Shown: one piece after another, positions 1 through 9,210 of the stretch
Layout: every line of letters begins with the position of its first letter
Position numbering within the stretch: position 1 is the first letter of the stretch
Source: Eubacterium sp.
Lineage (GTDB): Bacteria > Bacillota > Clostridia > Lachnospirales > Lachnospiraceae
NCBI GenBank assembly: GCA_017433615.1
Contig: JAFRGW010000034.1
Location: 1-64,000, forward strand
Direction: 5' to 3'
DNA length: 64,000 nucleotides
Program-made: the position numbers and the translations under genes
The notes under the pieces: generated by a model
Databases searched by the model: none
Told to the model about the DNA's origin: nothing
The model's input: only the letters and a program-made list of their open reading frames with translations

Positions 1-2
1 AC

Positions 3-572
3 CGACAGAGAAGGATCGGCGGACGCTGTGCCGTTCTCGCAGTTCTCAATGCCGGCGGACAGAGGATCGGCGTCGGAAGCATTCATCTGGAGAACCGGAC
101 GGATGGAGAAGGGAGAAGGCGTCAGATGCAGATCGTACTGCGGGAGGCAGAGCGGATGTTCCGCGGCATGCCCGTGATTCTGGGAGGCGACCTGAATACC
201 AATACCTTTGACGGGCGGTCCAAAGAGGATATCGGCATCATAGCGGGAAGTCCCGCGCTGCGCAGCCGGTGTCTGGAGGACGTGTTTACGTATGAGGCGC
301 TGCTGCAGGATGTAAGAGATGCCGGATACCGTTGTCTTCCGGAAAAGCCGCTGGTTACCAGGCGAAAGCCGCTTCCGGACGGAGGGTATCTTGGCCTGCG
401 GCTGGACTGGATTATGGTGAGAGGTCTTTGCCCGCGGGAAAGCGGTATGGTCTCAACCGGAAAAGATGGATTTGGATTTGCGGAAAAAACATCCCTGTTG
501 CGTGCATTTGCAGGAAAAGAACTGTCTGATCACAACGCAGTCTGGACCTCTCTGGGAAGGGAATCTGAGTAA
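3..572 (+). CDS. Endonuclease/exonuclease/phosphatase (EEP) family protein, C-terminal part
   Basis: The reading frame is open from the window edge, so the gene is cut at its 5-prime side; the first in-frame ATG at 126 is internal. The visible 189 residues hold the late EEP motifs: a GDLN metal/phosphate motif near residue 64 of this fragment, a later DW pair, and a terminal SDHNAV catalytic motif. EEP enzymes are Mg-dependent phosphodiesterases or phosphatases, acting on nucleic acid, inositol phosphates or sphingomyelin; the substrate cannot be told here. It lies 130 bp upstream of an organophosphate-like ABC importer on the same strand, so a role in trimming the imported compound is possible (inference). 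Confidence 0.8.
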   Translation, partial: RQRRIGGRCAVLAVLNAGGQRIGVGSIHLENRTDGEGRRRQMQIVLREAERMFRGMPVILGGDLNTNTFDGRSKEDIGIIAGSPALRSRCLEDVFTYEALLQDVRDAGYRCLPEKPLVTRRKPLPDGGYLGLRLDWIMVRGLCPRESGMVSTGKDGFGFAEKTSLLRAFAGKELSDHNAVWTSLGRESE

Positions 573-702
573 CCTGTTCGTGAACCGGCGCCATATATAA
601 GTGGTTTAAGGTTTGTGCAGAGTGTTTTAACGTTCTGTACAGTATATCTGTGGTAGTTTGTAATCATTATATAAACATGCAGCAATGAAAGGAGACAATT
701 AA

Positions 703-1815
703 ATGAAAAAGAGAGTAAAAAAATGGATTGCCCTGATTCTGACTGCAATGATGGTAACAGGCTTGCTGTCCGCATGTGGAGGAAGCTCCGGATCTGACAG
801 CAAGAGCGGGAGCAGCGCTTCTGCGTCCTCTGCCTCAGAGGCGTCTGACAAGGGTAAGGGAGGCGGAAGCAACAAGCTGACGATATACACGGCATTTCCG
901 GAGGCAGAGGTAGTTTATTACATCAACAAGTTCACGGAGGAAACCGGCATCGAGGTAAATTATATCCGTCTTTCCGCCGGTGAGATGCTTACCCGCGTTG
1001 CGGCTGAGAAGGAAAATCCGCAGGCTTCGCTGATGCTCGGAGGTTCTACCGACAATTACATCGCGGCTTCCAAGCAGGGACTTCTGGAGCCCTATCAGGC
1101 ATCCAGCCTCTCCGCTACACCGGATCGGTTCATTGACCCGGATAAGACCTGGAATCCGATCTATGTCGGTTGTATCGCATTTGCCTGCAATAAAGACTGG
1201 TTTGCGGAAAAGGGATATGACTATCCGACAAGCTGGGCAGATCTTTTGGACGAGAAGTATAAAGACCAGATCATTATGGCACATCCGTCCACATCCGGGA
1301 CCGCATATACCGTACTCGCGACGCTGGTACAGCTGATGGGCGAGGACCAGGTATGGCCGTATCTTGAGAAACTGGACAAGAATATCACGCAGTATACCCA
1401 GTCCGGATCTGCGGCTCCGAACGCGGTTGCCATCGGTGAGTCTGCGATTGCCCTGACCTTCTCGCATGATGGTCTGCAGCCGACGGCAGAGGGTTATCCG
1501 ATCGAGCTGTCCTTCCCGACAGACGGAACCGGCTATGAGGTAGGTGCTACGGCACTGATTAAAAACGGACCGGCTGATGAGCAGGAAAATGCAAAGAAGT
1601 TCATCGACTGGATGTGCTCTGTAGATGGTCAGAACCTGTATGCGGAAAATGATTCCTTCCGTGTTCCTACCAATACAGAAGCAACCGTAGCAGACGGTCT
1701 TGTTACGCTGGACAAAGTAGACGTCATTGACTATGACGCCGTCTGGGCTGCAGACAACAAGGAAAAACTGACAGGAGAATTTGAAGAGAACCTCGTGGCA
1801 GCACCGGAAGAATAA
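703..1815 (+). CDS. ABC importer solute-binding lipoprotein, AfuA/FbpA type
   Basis: A 370-residue secreted lipoprotein. It has a positively charged N-terminus, a hydrophobic stretch and a lipobox ending at Cys25, then a Ser/Gly/Ala-rich linker to about residue 60 and a class-II periplasmic-binding fold starting LTIYTAFPEAE. This start is typical of the FbpA/AfuA/FutA cluster, which binds ferric iron or phosphorylated sugars. A good ribosome site (AAAGGAGA) lies 8 bases before the ATG. The next genes are a matching fused permease and ATPase. The iron-binding Tyr pair of FbpA is not evident to me, and with the PHP, EEP and kinase neighbours I favour an organophosphate ligand (inference). Confidence 0.88.
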   Translation: MKKRVKKWIALILTAMMVTGLLSACGGSSGSDSKSGSSASASSASEASDKGKGGGSNKLTIYTAFPEAEVVYYINKFTEETGIEVNYIRLSAGEMLTRVAAEKENPQASLMLGGSTDNYIAASKQGLLEPYQASSLSATPDRFIDPDKTWNPIYVGCIAFACNKDWFAEKGYDYPTSWADLLDEKYKDQIIMAHPSTSGTAYTVLATLVQLMGEDQVWPYLEKLDKNITQYTQSGSAAPNAVAIGESAIALTFSHDGLQPTAEGYPIELSFPTDGTGYEVGATALIKNGPADEQENAKKFIDWMCSVDGQNLYAENDSFRVPTNTEATVADGLVTLDKVDVIDYDAVWAADNKEKLTGEFEENLVAAPEE

Positions 1816-1836
1816 AACAGTTCCTTACACATCATG

Positions 1837-1860
1837 CCGGGCGGAGTTGACTCCGCCCGG
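1837..1860 (+). promoter_or_regulatory. Strong intergenic hairpin between binding-protein and permease genes
   Basis: A perfect 11-bp GC-rich inverted repeat (CCGGGCGGAGT with ACTCCGCCCGG, 2-base loop as drawn) lies just after the lipoprotein stop codon. It has no U-tract, so it is more likely an mRNA-stabilising or partial attenuator element that raises binding-protein expression over the membrane subunits. Confidence 0.6.
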
Positions 1861-1954
1861 TGCTTCCCTCAGGGATATGCGGTGCGATCCTTTGAATCCC
1901 TGAAGAAACAGGACAAACATGTTCTGGAGTTTGCAACACGCAGGAGGGTATAAC

Positions 1955-3691
1955 ATGGCACATCCAAGAAGAGCGGGTTCATCTGCTGCCCGCATGAAAA
2001 AACGAAATGAAACAAAAATGATCCTGCGGCAGCCGGTTCTGCTGATTTCCATCGCGGCAACCATCGCGCTTCTGCTGCTGTTTGTCATCTATCCGCTGGT
2101 CAAGGTACTGATCTTCGGTCTGACAGATGAAAACGGCAGACTCTCGGGCGCAAATCTGCATGCTATACTGACCAATCCGAACAATCTGGCGACCATGGGA
2201 AGGACACTGCTGCTTGGTCTGATCGTTGCGGTGATCGCAACCTTCATCGGATATATTTTTGCGTATACGATTACGCGCACAAACGCACCCTGCAAGCGGC
2301 TGCTGAAGATCATCGCGACGCTGCCGATCCTTTCGCCGCCGTTTATCCTTTCCCTGTCGATCATTTTCCTGTTCGGAAAACAGGGCGTCATCACAAAGAC
2401 GCTGCTCGGCATCACAGGAAACAATGTTTACGGGATGGGGAGCCTGATCATCGTGCAGGTCATCTCATTTTTCCCGATTGCCTACCTGACGCTTTCGGGC
2501 ATCCTGGAATCCATCGATGCATCGGTCGAGGATGCGGCCTGCAATATGGGCGCCGACCGGTGGCACACCTTCTGGACCGTCACATTTCCACTGTCCCTGC
2601 CCGGGATTATCTCCGGATGCCTTCTGGTTTTCATTCAGTCCCTGGAGGACTTTTCCAATCCTGCTACCATCGGCGGCGACTACCGGACGCTCTCCGTTGA
2701 GATCTACAAGACGATCACGGGAAGCTACGACATGCGGAAGGGATCTGTGCTTGCAGTGCTGCTTCTGCTGCCCGCGGTCATTGCTTACCTTCTGAACAAG
2801 TACTGGGTCGGCAAGAAGAGCTTCGTGACCGTCACAGGCAAACCGACGCAGGCCAGGAAGCTGGTCGACATTCCGCGGGTAAAATACCCGCTGTTTATCT
2901 TCTGCCTGGTGATCGGTCTGATTACTCTGCTGCTGTACGGAACCGTGATTTACGGATCCTTTGTCACGACCTGGGGCTATGATTATGCACTCACGCTGGA
3001 TCAGTACAAAAAGGCGCTGGCCTATGGATGGACGTCGCTGAAGAATTCCATGATCCTGGGTCTCATCTCGGCAGTCGTGGGCGGATTGCTCGGTATGGTG
3101 ATCGCCTACATCACTGCGAAGAGAAACTATTACGGAAAAACCTTCATCGAAGTATCTTCCGTCCTGATGTTTGCGGTTCCCGGAACCGTGCTCGGCATCT
3201 CCTATGTGCTTGGTTTCAATACAAAGCCGCTGGTGCTGACAGGAACGGCGACCGTCCTGGTGATCGTATTTGTATTCCGCAATATGCCTGTCGCCATCGA
3301 ATCCGGGACGACAACGCTGCTGCAAATAGACAATTCCATCGAAGAAGCCTCCACGATTCTGGGTGCGGACACCGGATACTCATTCCGGCAGATTACGCTG
3401 CCGATGCTTCGCAATGCATTTTACTCAGGCGTCGTATACTCCTTTGTGCGTGCGATTACGGCCGTGAGCGCAGTTATTTTTCTGGTATCTCCGAAGTGGA
3501 ATCTTGTAACCAGTAAGATCTATACGCTGTTTGATCAGGCGAAATACGCGCAGGCAGCAGCATTTGTCACCATGATGGTGATCATCCTGCTGGTATTTAT
3601 CGGACTATTTAACACAGTGATCAACCGGCTTCTGGCACCGCGTTCAAGGGTACCGGAGGAACTCAGACAAAAAACGGAGGTAGCAAAATGA
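1955..3691 (+). CDS. Fused two-domain ABC permease, AfuB/FbpB type
   Basis: A 578-residue integral membrane protein made of two homologous permease halves, roughly residues 30-290 and 320-560, each with about six membrane spans and a binding-protein-dependent transport EAA-type loop (EDAACNMGADRWHTFW in the first half, EEASTILGADTGYSF in the second). Single-chain double permeases are the norm in the FbpB/AfuB family. Start chosen at 1955 because AGGAGG sits 8 bases upstream; an in-frame ATG at 1919 lacks such a site. Its stop overlaps the ATPase start in an ATGA, so the two are translationally coupled. Confidence 0.9.
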   Translation: MAHPRRAGSSAARMKKRNETKMILRQPVLLISIAATIALLLLFVIYPLVKVLIFGLTDENGRLSGANLHAILTNPNNLATMGRTLLLGLIVAVIATFIGYIFAYTITRTNAPCKRLLKIIATLPILSPPFILSLSIIFLFGKQGVITKTLLGITGNNVYGMGSLIIVQVISFFPIAYLTLSGILESIDASVEDAACNMGADRWHTFWTVTFPLSLPGIISGCLLVFIQSLEDFSNPATIGGDYRTLSVEIYKTITGSYDMRKGSVLAVLLLLPAVIAYLLNKYWVGKKSFVTVTGKPTQARKLVDIPRVKYPLFIFCLVIGLITLLLYGTVIYGSFVTTWGYDYALTLDQYKKALAYGWTSLKNSMILGLISAVVGGLLGMVIAYITAKRNYYGKTFIEVSSVLMFAVPGTVLGISYVLGFNTKPLVLTGTATVLVIVFVFRNMPVAIESGTTTLLQIDNSIEEASTILGADTGYSFRQITLPMLRNAFYSGVVYSFVRAITAVSAVIFLVSPKWNLVTSKIYTLFDQAKYAQAAAFVTMMVIILLVFIGLFNTVINRLLAPRSRVPEELRQKTEVAK

Positions 3692-4812
3692 GTCAGGATA
3701 CGATGAACAGCAAACATCTCGGGAAAAAGAGTTCGGGCGTGGTTCTGAAAAATGTAACGAAGGTGTTTCAGCAGCCGGAGACAGGAAAGGATTTTGTCGC
3801 AGTCAATCACATCAATCTCGAGATACGCGACGGAGAGATGGTGACGCTGCTCGGACCTTCCGGATGCGGGAAAACGACGACCCTCCGGATGATCTCAGGA
3901 TTTGAATACCCTTCAGAGGGAAATGTCCTCATCGGCGAGCGCGACGTAGCAAAGATCCCGCCGAACAAACGGGGCATCTCCATGGTATTTCAGAGTTATG
4001 CGCTGTTTCCGCACATGAATATATTTGAAAACATCGCCTATGGTCTGCGTGTGGAGAAGCTTTCGCGCAGCGAGATCATTGAGCGCACCGCGCATGTCAT
4101 AGATATGATGCAGCTCAAGGGCATGGAAGGACGTTTTCCGAATCAGCTTTCGGGCGGCCAGCAGCAGCGTGTCGCGCTGGCGCGTGCCGTCGTAATCGAG
4201 CCGAGTGTGCTGTTGTTCGACGAGCCGCTCTCCAATCTGGACGCAAAGCTCAGAGAGAGCATGCGGGATGAGCTGCGCGCGCTGCAGAAACGACTGGGGA
4301 TCACCTCGCTGTATGTCACGCATGATCAGTCAGAGGCGATGGCGATCTCTGACCGTGTCGTCATCATGAAAGACGGAAATATCATGCAGCACGGAAGCCC
4401 TGTGGAGATCTATGAGCACCCGGCAAGCTGCTTTGTGGCAAACTTTATCGGCAAGGCAAACTTTGTCGGGGGCGTGTTCCGGGGAAAGAAGCAGGATGGC
4501 TCCGCTGTTGTGGAAGTACTGGGGAAAGAGCTGCTGTTCCCGAGTCCGGGCGAGATGCAGGAAATCAAGATGAACGGTCCGTGCTGTCTGTCTGTGCGCC
4601 CGGAATCCATATCACTTTCCAGGGACAGCGGTGATTTTCCGGGACGAGTGACCCGGGCAACCTATTACGGTGCAAAGATCGAATACGAGATTATGCTGCA
4701 GGAGCAGCCGGTCATCGTCGAGATCTACAATCCGCAGCTGACCGAGCGCTTCACGGAAGGGGAAGAAGTGTACATGACATTTATTGACAAATGCGTGAGA
4801 GTGCTGCGCTGA
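3688..4812 (+). CDS. ABC transporter ATPase with TOBE domain, AfuC/FbpC/PotA-like
   Basis: A 374-residue ATPase. Walker A GPSGCGKTT is near residue 57, the Q-loop is in MVFQSYALFP, the signature is LSGGQQQR, Walker B is VLLFDEPLSNLD and the switch His lies in YVTHDQSEA. After residue 240 there is a TOBE-type regulatory domain with a typical SVRPESI strand. It energises the permease encoded immediately upstream, with which it shares an ATGA overlap. The last three codons and stop are part of a 39-bp tandem duplication that runs into the spacer before the PHP gene. Confidence 0.92.
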   Translation: MSQDTMNSKHLGKKSSGVVLKNVTKVFQQPETGKDFVAVNHINLEIRDGEMVTLLGPSGCGKTTTLRMISGFEYPSEGNVLIGERDVAKIPPNKRGISMVFQSYALFPHMNIFENIAYGLRVEKLSRSEIIERTAHVIDMMQLKGMEGRFPNQLSGGQQQRVALARAVVIEPSVLLFDEPLSNLDAKLRESMRDELRALQKRLGITSLYVTHDQSEAMAISDRVVIMKDGNIMQHGSPVEIYEHPASCFVANFIGKANFVGGVFRGKKQDGSAVVEVLGKELLFPSPGEMQEIKMNGPCCLSVRPESISLSRDSGDFPGRVTRATYYGAKIEYEIMLQEQPVIVEIYNPQLTERFTEGEEVYMTFIDKCVRVLR

Positions 4813-4878
4813 CATCATGGACGGCAAATAACAGGGAGCGTGTTGCGCTGACATCAGGGACAGACGAAAAGCAGGGAG
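4801..4878. repeat. Two-copy tandem repeat of about 39 bp at the ATPase gene end
   Basis: Unit 1 (4801-4838) and unit 2 (4840-4878) align over GTGYTGCGCTGACATCA and again over CAGGGAG. Unit 1 contains the ATPase stop codon; the CAGGGAG of unit 2 serves as the ribosome site of the PHP gene. The duplication therefore also duplicated a Shine-Dalgarno-like block. Confidence 0.7.
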
Positions 4879-4885
4879 AATGCAT

Positions 4886-5578
4886 ATGTATAAAATCGAG
4901 ACCCATCTGCACACGACTTATATATCAAAATGCGGCTGGCTTGGTGCGGAAGGAATCGTCCGGATGTACAGAGCGTGCGGCTATGATGCGATCTGCGTGA
5001 CAGATCATTACAACCGAACCTGCTTTGACTATGCAGAGATTGATCTCACGGGAGAAGGGAGCAGGACAGAAGCGTTTCTGCTCGGATACAGACGTGTCCG
5101 CGACGAGGCAGAGCGGTACGGGATCCGCATATACGAAGGGGCAGAAGTCCGTTTTGACGGCTCCGAAAACGACTACCTGGTATTCGGATTTCACCATGAC
5201 CTGCTGGCGGAGCCTGACCGGATTATGCGCGAGGGGCTGAAGGTGTTTTCTGAAAAATGCAGACAGGACGGCGCACTGCTGATCCAGGCGCATCCGTATC
5301 GGTCGGGCACGCACTGTACGCCTGCGCCGCCCGCATATCTGGACGGCGTAGAGATCTTTAATGGAAATGCACGGCAGGACAACCGAAATGATCTGGCGCT
5401 TGCCTACGCAAAGGAACATGGCCTTCTGATGTTGTCCGGTTCTGATTTCCACAGACCGGGCGACCAGGGGCAGGGGGGCATCCTGACGGATATGCTGCCG
5501 GAAGATGGATTTCAGCTGGCGGATCTGATTCGCAGCGGACAATATAAGCTCATTATGCCAGAGGAGGAACCGGTATGA
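4886..5578 (+). CDS. PHP-domain metal-dependent phosphoesterase
   Basis: About 230 residues forming a PHP (polymerase and histidinol phosphatase) domain. Metal-ligand motifs are visible: the opening ETHLHT (HxH), CVTDH near residue 40, QAHPYR near residue 133 and SGSDFHRPG near residue 185. PHP enzymes hydrolyse phosphate mono- or diesters using three metals. The start at 4886 gives GGGAG a normal spacing; an ATG six bases upstream is too close. The stop overlaps the next gene in ATGA. Placement after an ABC importer and before a sugar-type kinase suggests dephosphorylation of the imported compound (inference). Confidence 0.85.
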   Translation: MYKIETHLHTTYISKCGWLGAEGIVRMYRACGYDAICVTDHYNRTCFDYAEIDLTGEGSRTEAFLLGYRRVRDEAERYGIRIYEGAEVRFDGSENDYLVFGFHHDLLAEPDRIMREGLKVFSEKCRQDGALLIQAHPYRSGTHCTPAPPAYLDGVEIFNGNARQDNRNDLALAYAKEHGLLMLSGSDFHRPGDQGQGGILTDMLPEDGFQLADLIRSGQYKLIMPEEEPV

Positions 5579-6459
5579 AATCATGTGATCTGATGCTGAT
5601 CGGACCGCTTTCACTGGATGAAAACATCGATTATACGGGGAACGTGGTTCACGAGACGGGAGGCGCTGTATTTTTCGGAGCCCTTGCAGCCGCGAGCAGC
5701 GGTGCGGATACCTTTGCCGCAGTGAAAATGGCGGAAAAGGACCGGGAATTGCTGGCTGCATTCGGGCTGGATGATGCACACACCGTACTTCTGGCATCGG
5801 AGCAGACCACCAGGATGACCAATACTTATACAACGAAGACCCGTGAGCGGCGCCGCTCGGTCTGCTCTGCGCAGTCGGATCCCGTGACGGCGGAGGAACT
5901 CCCGCAGATCCCCTGCAGACTCTGTCATCTTGCCGGGCTGCTGTACGGCGATCTTCCGGAGGAGTTGATCCCGCTCCTGAAAAAGAGGGGGAAGGTTTCC
6001 GCAGACATGCAGGGCTATCTCCGTCACAATGAAGGAGGGGAGATGGTTCTGCGGGACTGGGCCCATAAAAAGGACTACCTTGGTTACATCGATGTTCTGA
6101 AAGCCGACGCGGCAGAGGCGGAGGTTCTGACCGGAACGGCAGACCGCTCGCGGGCCGCGCGCATGCTGCACGACTGGGGCGCAGGTGAAGTCCTCATCTC
6201 ATACAACGAGGCAATGCTCGTATATGACGGCAGCAGGGAGTACACCTGCCCGGTCAAAGCGCGCAATCTCTCCGGCCGGACCGGCAGAGGTGATACAGTT
6301 TTCGGCGCCTATCTTGCGCGGCGTGTAAAAGGAGAAGCACCGGCGGAAGCACTTCTCTTTGCGACGGGGGCTGTTTCCATGAAAATGGAGGCGCCCGGAC
6401 CGCTGCACGCCTCGGAGGCAGAGATACGCGCTTATATAAAAGAACAGTATGGAGAGTGA
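5575..6459 (+). CDS. PfkB-family carbohydrate or nucleoside kinase
   Basis: A 294-residue cytoplasmic kinase of the ribokinase/PfkB fold. The GG-containing substrate-lid region is HETGGAVFFGALAAA near residue 28, and the ATP/anion-hole signature near residue 240 reads GRTGRGDTVFGAY, with the catalytic Asp in the GD pair; the usual GAGD is GRGD here. It probably phosphorylates a polyol or sugar released by the upstream phosphoesterase. Overlap of its ATG with the PHP stop indicates one operon with 703-6459. The 160-bp gap after it carries no clear terminator. Confidence 0.85.
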   Translation: MKSCDLMLIGPLSLDENIDYTGNVVHETGGAVFFGALAAASSGADTFAAVKMAEKDRELLAAFGLDDAHTVLLASEQTTRMTNTYTTKTRERRRSVCSAQSDPVTAEELPQIPCRLCHLAGLLYGDLPEELIPLLKKRGKVSADMQGYLRHNEGGEMVLRDWAHKKDYLGYIDVLKADAAEAEVLTGTADRSRAARMLHDWGAGEVLISYNEAMLVYDGSREYTCPVKARNLSGRTGRGDTVFGAYLARRVKGEAPAEALLFATGAVSMKMEAPGPLHASEAEIRAYIKEQYGE

Positions 6460-6621
6460 GTTGCGAATTACCGGTTCAAAGGCTGCCGTAGTTACCGGAA
6501 ATAAACAAACAGATTTTAGAAGTTCCTGGCGCGGAAGCCCGTCTGAATATTCCTGCAATTCCGGGCTTCAGCAGACTTCGCAATTACCTGAATAAACAAA
6601 GCGTGTGAGGAGAAGAGCGAC

Positions 6622-8118
6622 ATGAAGACGTCATATATCGAGAAGCTGTTTTCGGGAATGGCTGAAAACGGTGAGGTGGCAGGCATCATACTGTCGATCA
6701 CGGCGATGTTGTTTCTGGGATTTTTGATGACGCGTCTCACAAAGCGGCTCCGTCTTCCCAATGTCACAGCGTATATTGTCACCGGAATCCTCATCGGACC
6801 TTACTGTCTGAATCTGATCCCGTCAGGTGTTGTTGACGGGATGTCGTTCCTTTCGGATATTGCGCTTGCATTTATTGCGTTTAGCACAGGCGAGTTTTTC
6901 CGGATGGAGACGATCCGGAAAAATGGCATCAGGGTTGTGATTATCACGGTGATGGAGGCCTGTCTCTCATCACTTCTGGTGTTTGCGGTAACATTTGGCG
7001 TACTGCGGATCAGCCTTCCGTTTTCCATCGTGCTTGCGGCACTGGCGTCCGCGACGGCGCCGGCGTCTACGATGATGACGATCCGGCAGACGGGTGCGAA
7101 GGGCGACTTTGTTAACACGCTGCTTCAGGTGGTAGCGCTGGATGACGTGGTCGGACTGATCCTGTACAGCGTAGCGATTTCGATCGCTGTTGCTGTCAGC
7201 AGCGGCGCGCAGTTTCAGTTGGGAAATGTGATCAGGCCGCTTTTTATCAATGTCGGGGTGTTTGGTCTCGGAGGGCTGTTTGGCGTGCTGATGAAGCTGT
7301 TCATGCCAAACGGACGCAGCACGGACAACCGCCTGATCATATCAATCGCACTGCTGTTCGGCTTTTGCGGGATCTGCGCGATACTCGGGATCTCGCCGCT
7401 CCTTGGCTGCATGTCCATGGGGACAGTCTATATCAATATCACAGATGACGACAGACTGTTCATGCAGCTGAACTATTTTACGCCGCCGATTTTGCTCCTG
7501 TTCTTTGTCAGGTCCGGCGTCGCATTTAATCTGAACGCCCTGGTCGGGTCGTCAAACCCGATCGGACGTGTATCGCTTCTGACGGTCGGCGTTGTCTATT
7601 TTATCACCCGTATTGCGGGGAAATATGCGGGATCCTTTCTTGGATGCATGCTGGCGAAGAAGGACAGAAGGGTGCGGGATTATCTGGGTCTGGCACTTGT
7701 GCCGCAGGCAGGCGTTGCCATAGGTCTGGCCATGCTTGGAGCCAGAACACTCGGCGGAGAGACAGGCGAAGCACTGCTGACGATCATTCTTGCTTCAAGT
7801 GTCCTGTATGAATTGATCGGACCGGCCTGTGCAAAAGCGTCTCTATATCTGTCAGGATCCTATTCCCACAAACTGGAAGAACTGGTAGAAGCGGAGGAGA
7901 TCACAGAAGACGGGAGAAAAAAGACGGAAGCGGAGCTTCTGATCGAACGGATCGGAAAGATTCAGGAGGAACTGAACCGCAGCAGACAGGAACTGTCCGG
8001 AGAAGAGCAGGCATTTCTGGATGCTGCAGAAGAGCAGAGGATGGCGCTGTACGGGACTTACAGACCAGACAATCTGCTGGTTCATAATCGTCATATGATG
8101 CAGGGGGGAAAACGATGA
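6622..8118 (+). CDS. Cation:proton antiporter, CPA2/KefB-NhaS type
   Basis: A 498-residue membrane protein with about 12 predicted spans over residues 20-400, starting with the typical monovalent cation/proton antiporter repeat LRLPNVTAYIVTGILIGP. The C-terminal 90 residues (about 405-498) are hydrophilic and charged, probably a cytoplasmic helical regulatory tail. It exchanges Na+ or K+ for protons. The gene overlaps the following MgtC-like gene by ATGA, so they are cotranslated and may act together in ion or envelope homeostasis. Confidence 0.88.
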   Translation: MKTSYIEKLFSGMAENGEVAGIILSITAMLFLGFLMTRLTKRLRLPNVTAYIVTGILIGPYCLNLIPSGVVDGMSFLSDIALAFIAFSTGEFFRMETIRKNGIRVVIITVMEACLSSLLVFAVTFGVLRISLPFSIVLAALASATAPASTMMTIRQTGAKGDFVNTLLQVVALDDVVGLILYSVAISIAVAVSSGAQFQLGNVIRPLFINVGVFGLGGLFGVLMKLFMPNGRSTDNRLIISIALLFGFCGICAILGISPLLGCMSMGTVYINITDDDRLFMQLNYFTPPILLLFFVRSGVAFNLNALVGSSNPIGRVSLLTVGVVYFITRIAGKYAGSFLGCMLAKKDRRVRDYLGLALVPQAGVAIGLAMLGARTLGGETGEALLTIILASSVLYELIGPACAKASLYLSGSYSHKLEELVEAEEITEDGRKKTEAELLIERIGKIQEELNRSRQELSGEEQAFLDAAEEQRMALYGTYRPDNLLVHNRHMMQGGKR

Positions 8119-8837
8119 CAGGATACGATCTGATAGCGGAATTGCTTGGGAAATGGTCTTTTGGAATCAGTGCCCGGACGATTTTGTTCCGGGTGCTGCT
8201 CGCTGTTGTACTGGCGGCGTTGATCGGATGGGAGCGCTCCGCCAAGCGGCATGCGGCCGGACTTCGGACCTTTATTATGATTGGCATGGCGTCAAACGCG
8301 GCTGCAATGGCTGATGCGTGGCTGATGGAAACGCGGGAGGTCAGACTTCCGGTGATCACCGCCGCGGTCGTGGTGGGCGCATCCATGATCAGCGTTTACA
8401 CGATCCTGTTCAGTTCCAGAAACCAGATCCGGGGACTGACCACCTCGGCAGGGCTGTGGACCTGCGGTATCGCAGGGCTTTCCGTCGGTCTTGGTTTCTA
8501 TACGGCGGGTGTCATCGTTACCATTGTCATGCTGCTCTGTCTTTCTGTGCTGCCGCTGTTTGAGAGATACCTGAAGGATCGTTCCAATCATTTTGAAGTA
8601 CATCTTGAGCTGGAGTCTTCGAGGGAACTCAAGCAGTTTGTGTCGACCATACGGAAGCTTGGCATGAAAATCGACGAGATCGAATTCAATCCGGCTTATC
8701 TGGATTCCGGACTTAGTGTGTATTCGGTCTCCTTCAGCATACGCAGTCAGGAACTTAAGAAATACAAAAAGCATGCGGAGATTATTGAGGCACTTCGTTC
8801 ACTGGATTATGTATCGCATATCGAGGAGATGAATTAA
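8115..8837 (+). CDS. MgtC/SapB family membrane protein
   Basis: A 240-residue protein. Residues 20-150 hold the MgtC/SapB membrane domain, with the family block LIGWERSAKRHAAGLRTF and four to five spans; residues 155-240 form a soluble ACT-like domain ending YVSHIEEMN. MgtC proteins modulate membrane ATPase and Mg adaptation; exact activity is uncertain for this branch. Coupled by ATGA to the antiporter upstream. A decayed MgtC fragment lies just downstream on the other strand. Confidence 0.87.
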   Translation: MTGYDLIAELLGKWSFGISARTILFRVLLAVVLAALIGWERSAKRHAAGLRTFIMIGMASNAAAMADAWLMETREVRLPVITAAVVVGASMISVYTILFSSRNQIRGLTTSAGLWTCGIAGLSVGLGFYTAGVIVTIVMLLCLSVLPLFERYLKDRSNHFEVHLELESSRELKQFVSTIRKLGMKIDEIEFNPAYLDSGLSVYSVSFSIRSQELKKYKKHAEIIEALRSLDYVSHIEEMN

Positions 8838-9144
8838 AAACCAGGTTACTCCTGCACGCTTTCGATCTGTGCCCCGGATACCGTCCATGGGGCGAATATA
8901 GGCGAGCAGCCGGTCAACCTGCGCTCCGGTGTCTGCTGGTGCAGAGCATCCGGTATTCATAACAGGCCGGCAGCATCGTCAGCGCCGCTCCGATGCTGAC
9001 GATCATGAAGGTACGCAGTCCGGCCGCTTTTTTCTTTTTGGAACGGCCGTAGCCGATGACGCCGCCGACGGCCATCCCAAGCAGAAGCCGCAGGCAGACG
9101 GACAAGAAGTTGAAATCCTTTATATATGTTAGAAATGCATTCAT
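8838..9144 (-). pseudogene. Decayed MgtC/SapB gene remnant
   Basis: From an intact start (CAT at 9142-9144, with AGGAGG just upstream on the minus strand) the frame reads about 55 residues of a clear MgtC N-terminus, including LLLGMAVGGVIGYGRSKKKKAAGLRTF and IGAALTML, then loses similarity near position 8960 and stops at 8914. In another frame the sequence continues with a weak GAQV...GIRGT-like trace. It lacks at least half of the family length. The block 8838-9210 has no other gene. Confidence 0.7.
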
Positions 9145-9210
9145 CGGAATCCTCCTGTACTATGCAGAATTTCATTGTAGAAGAGCCGCCAGAGAGAAAA
9201 AGTCCGATGG

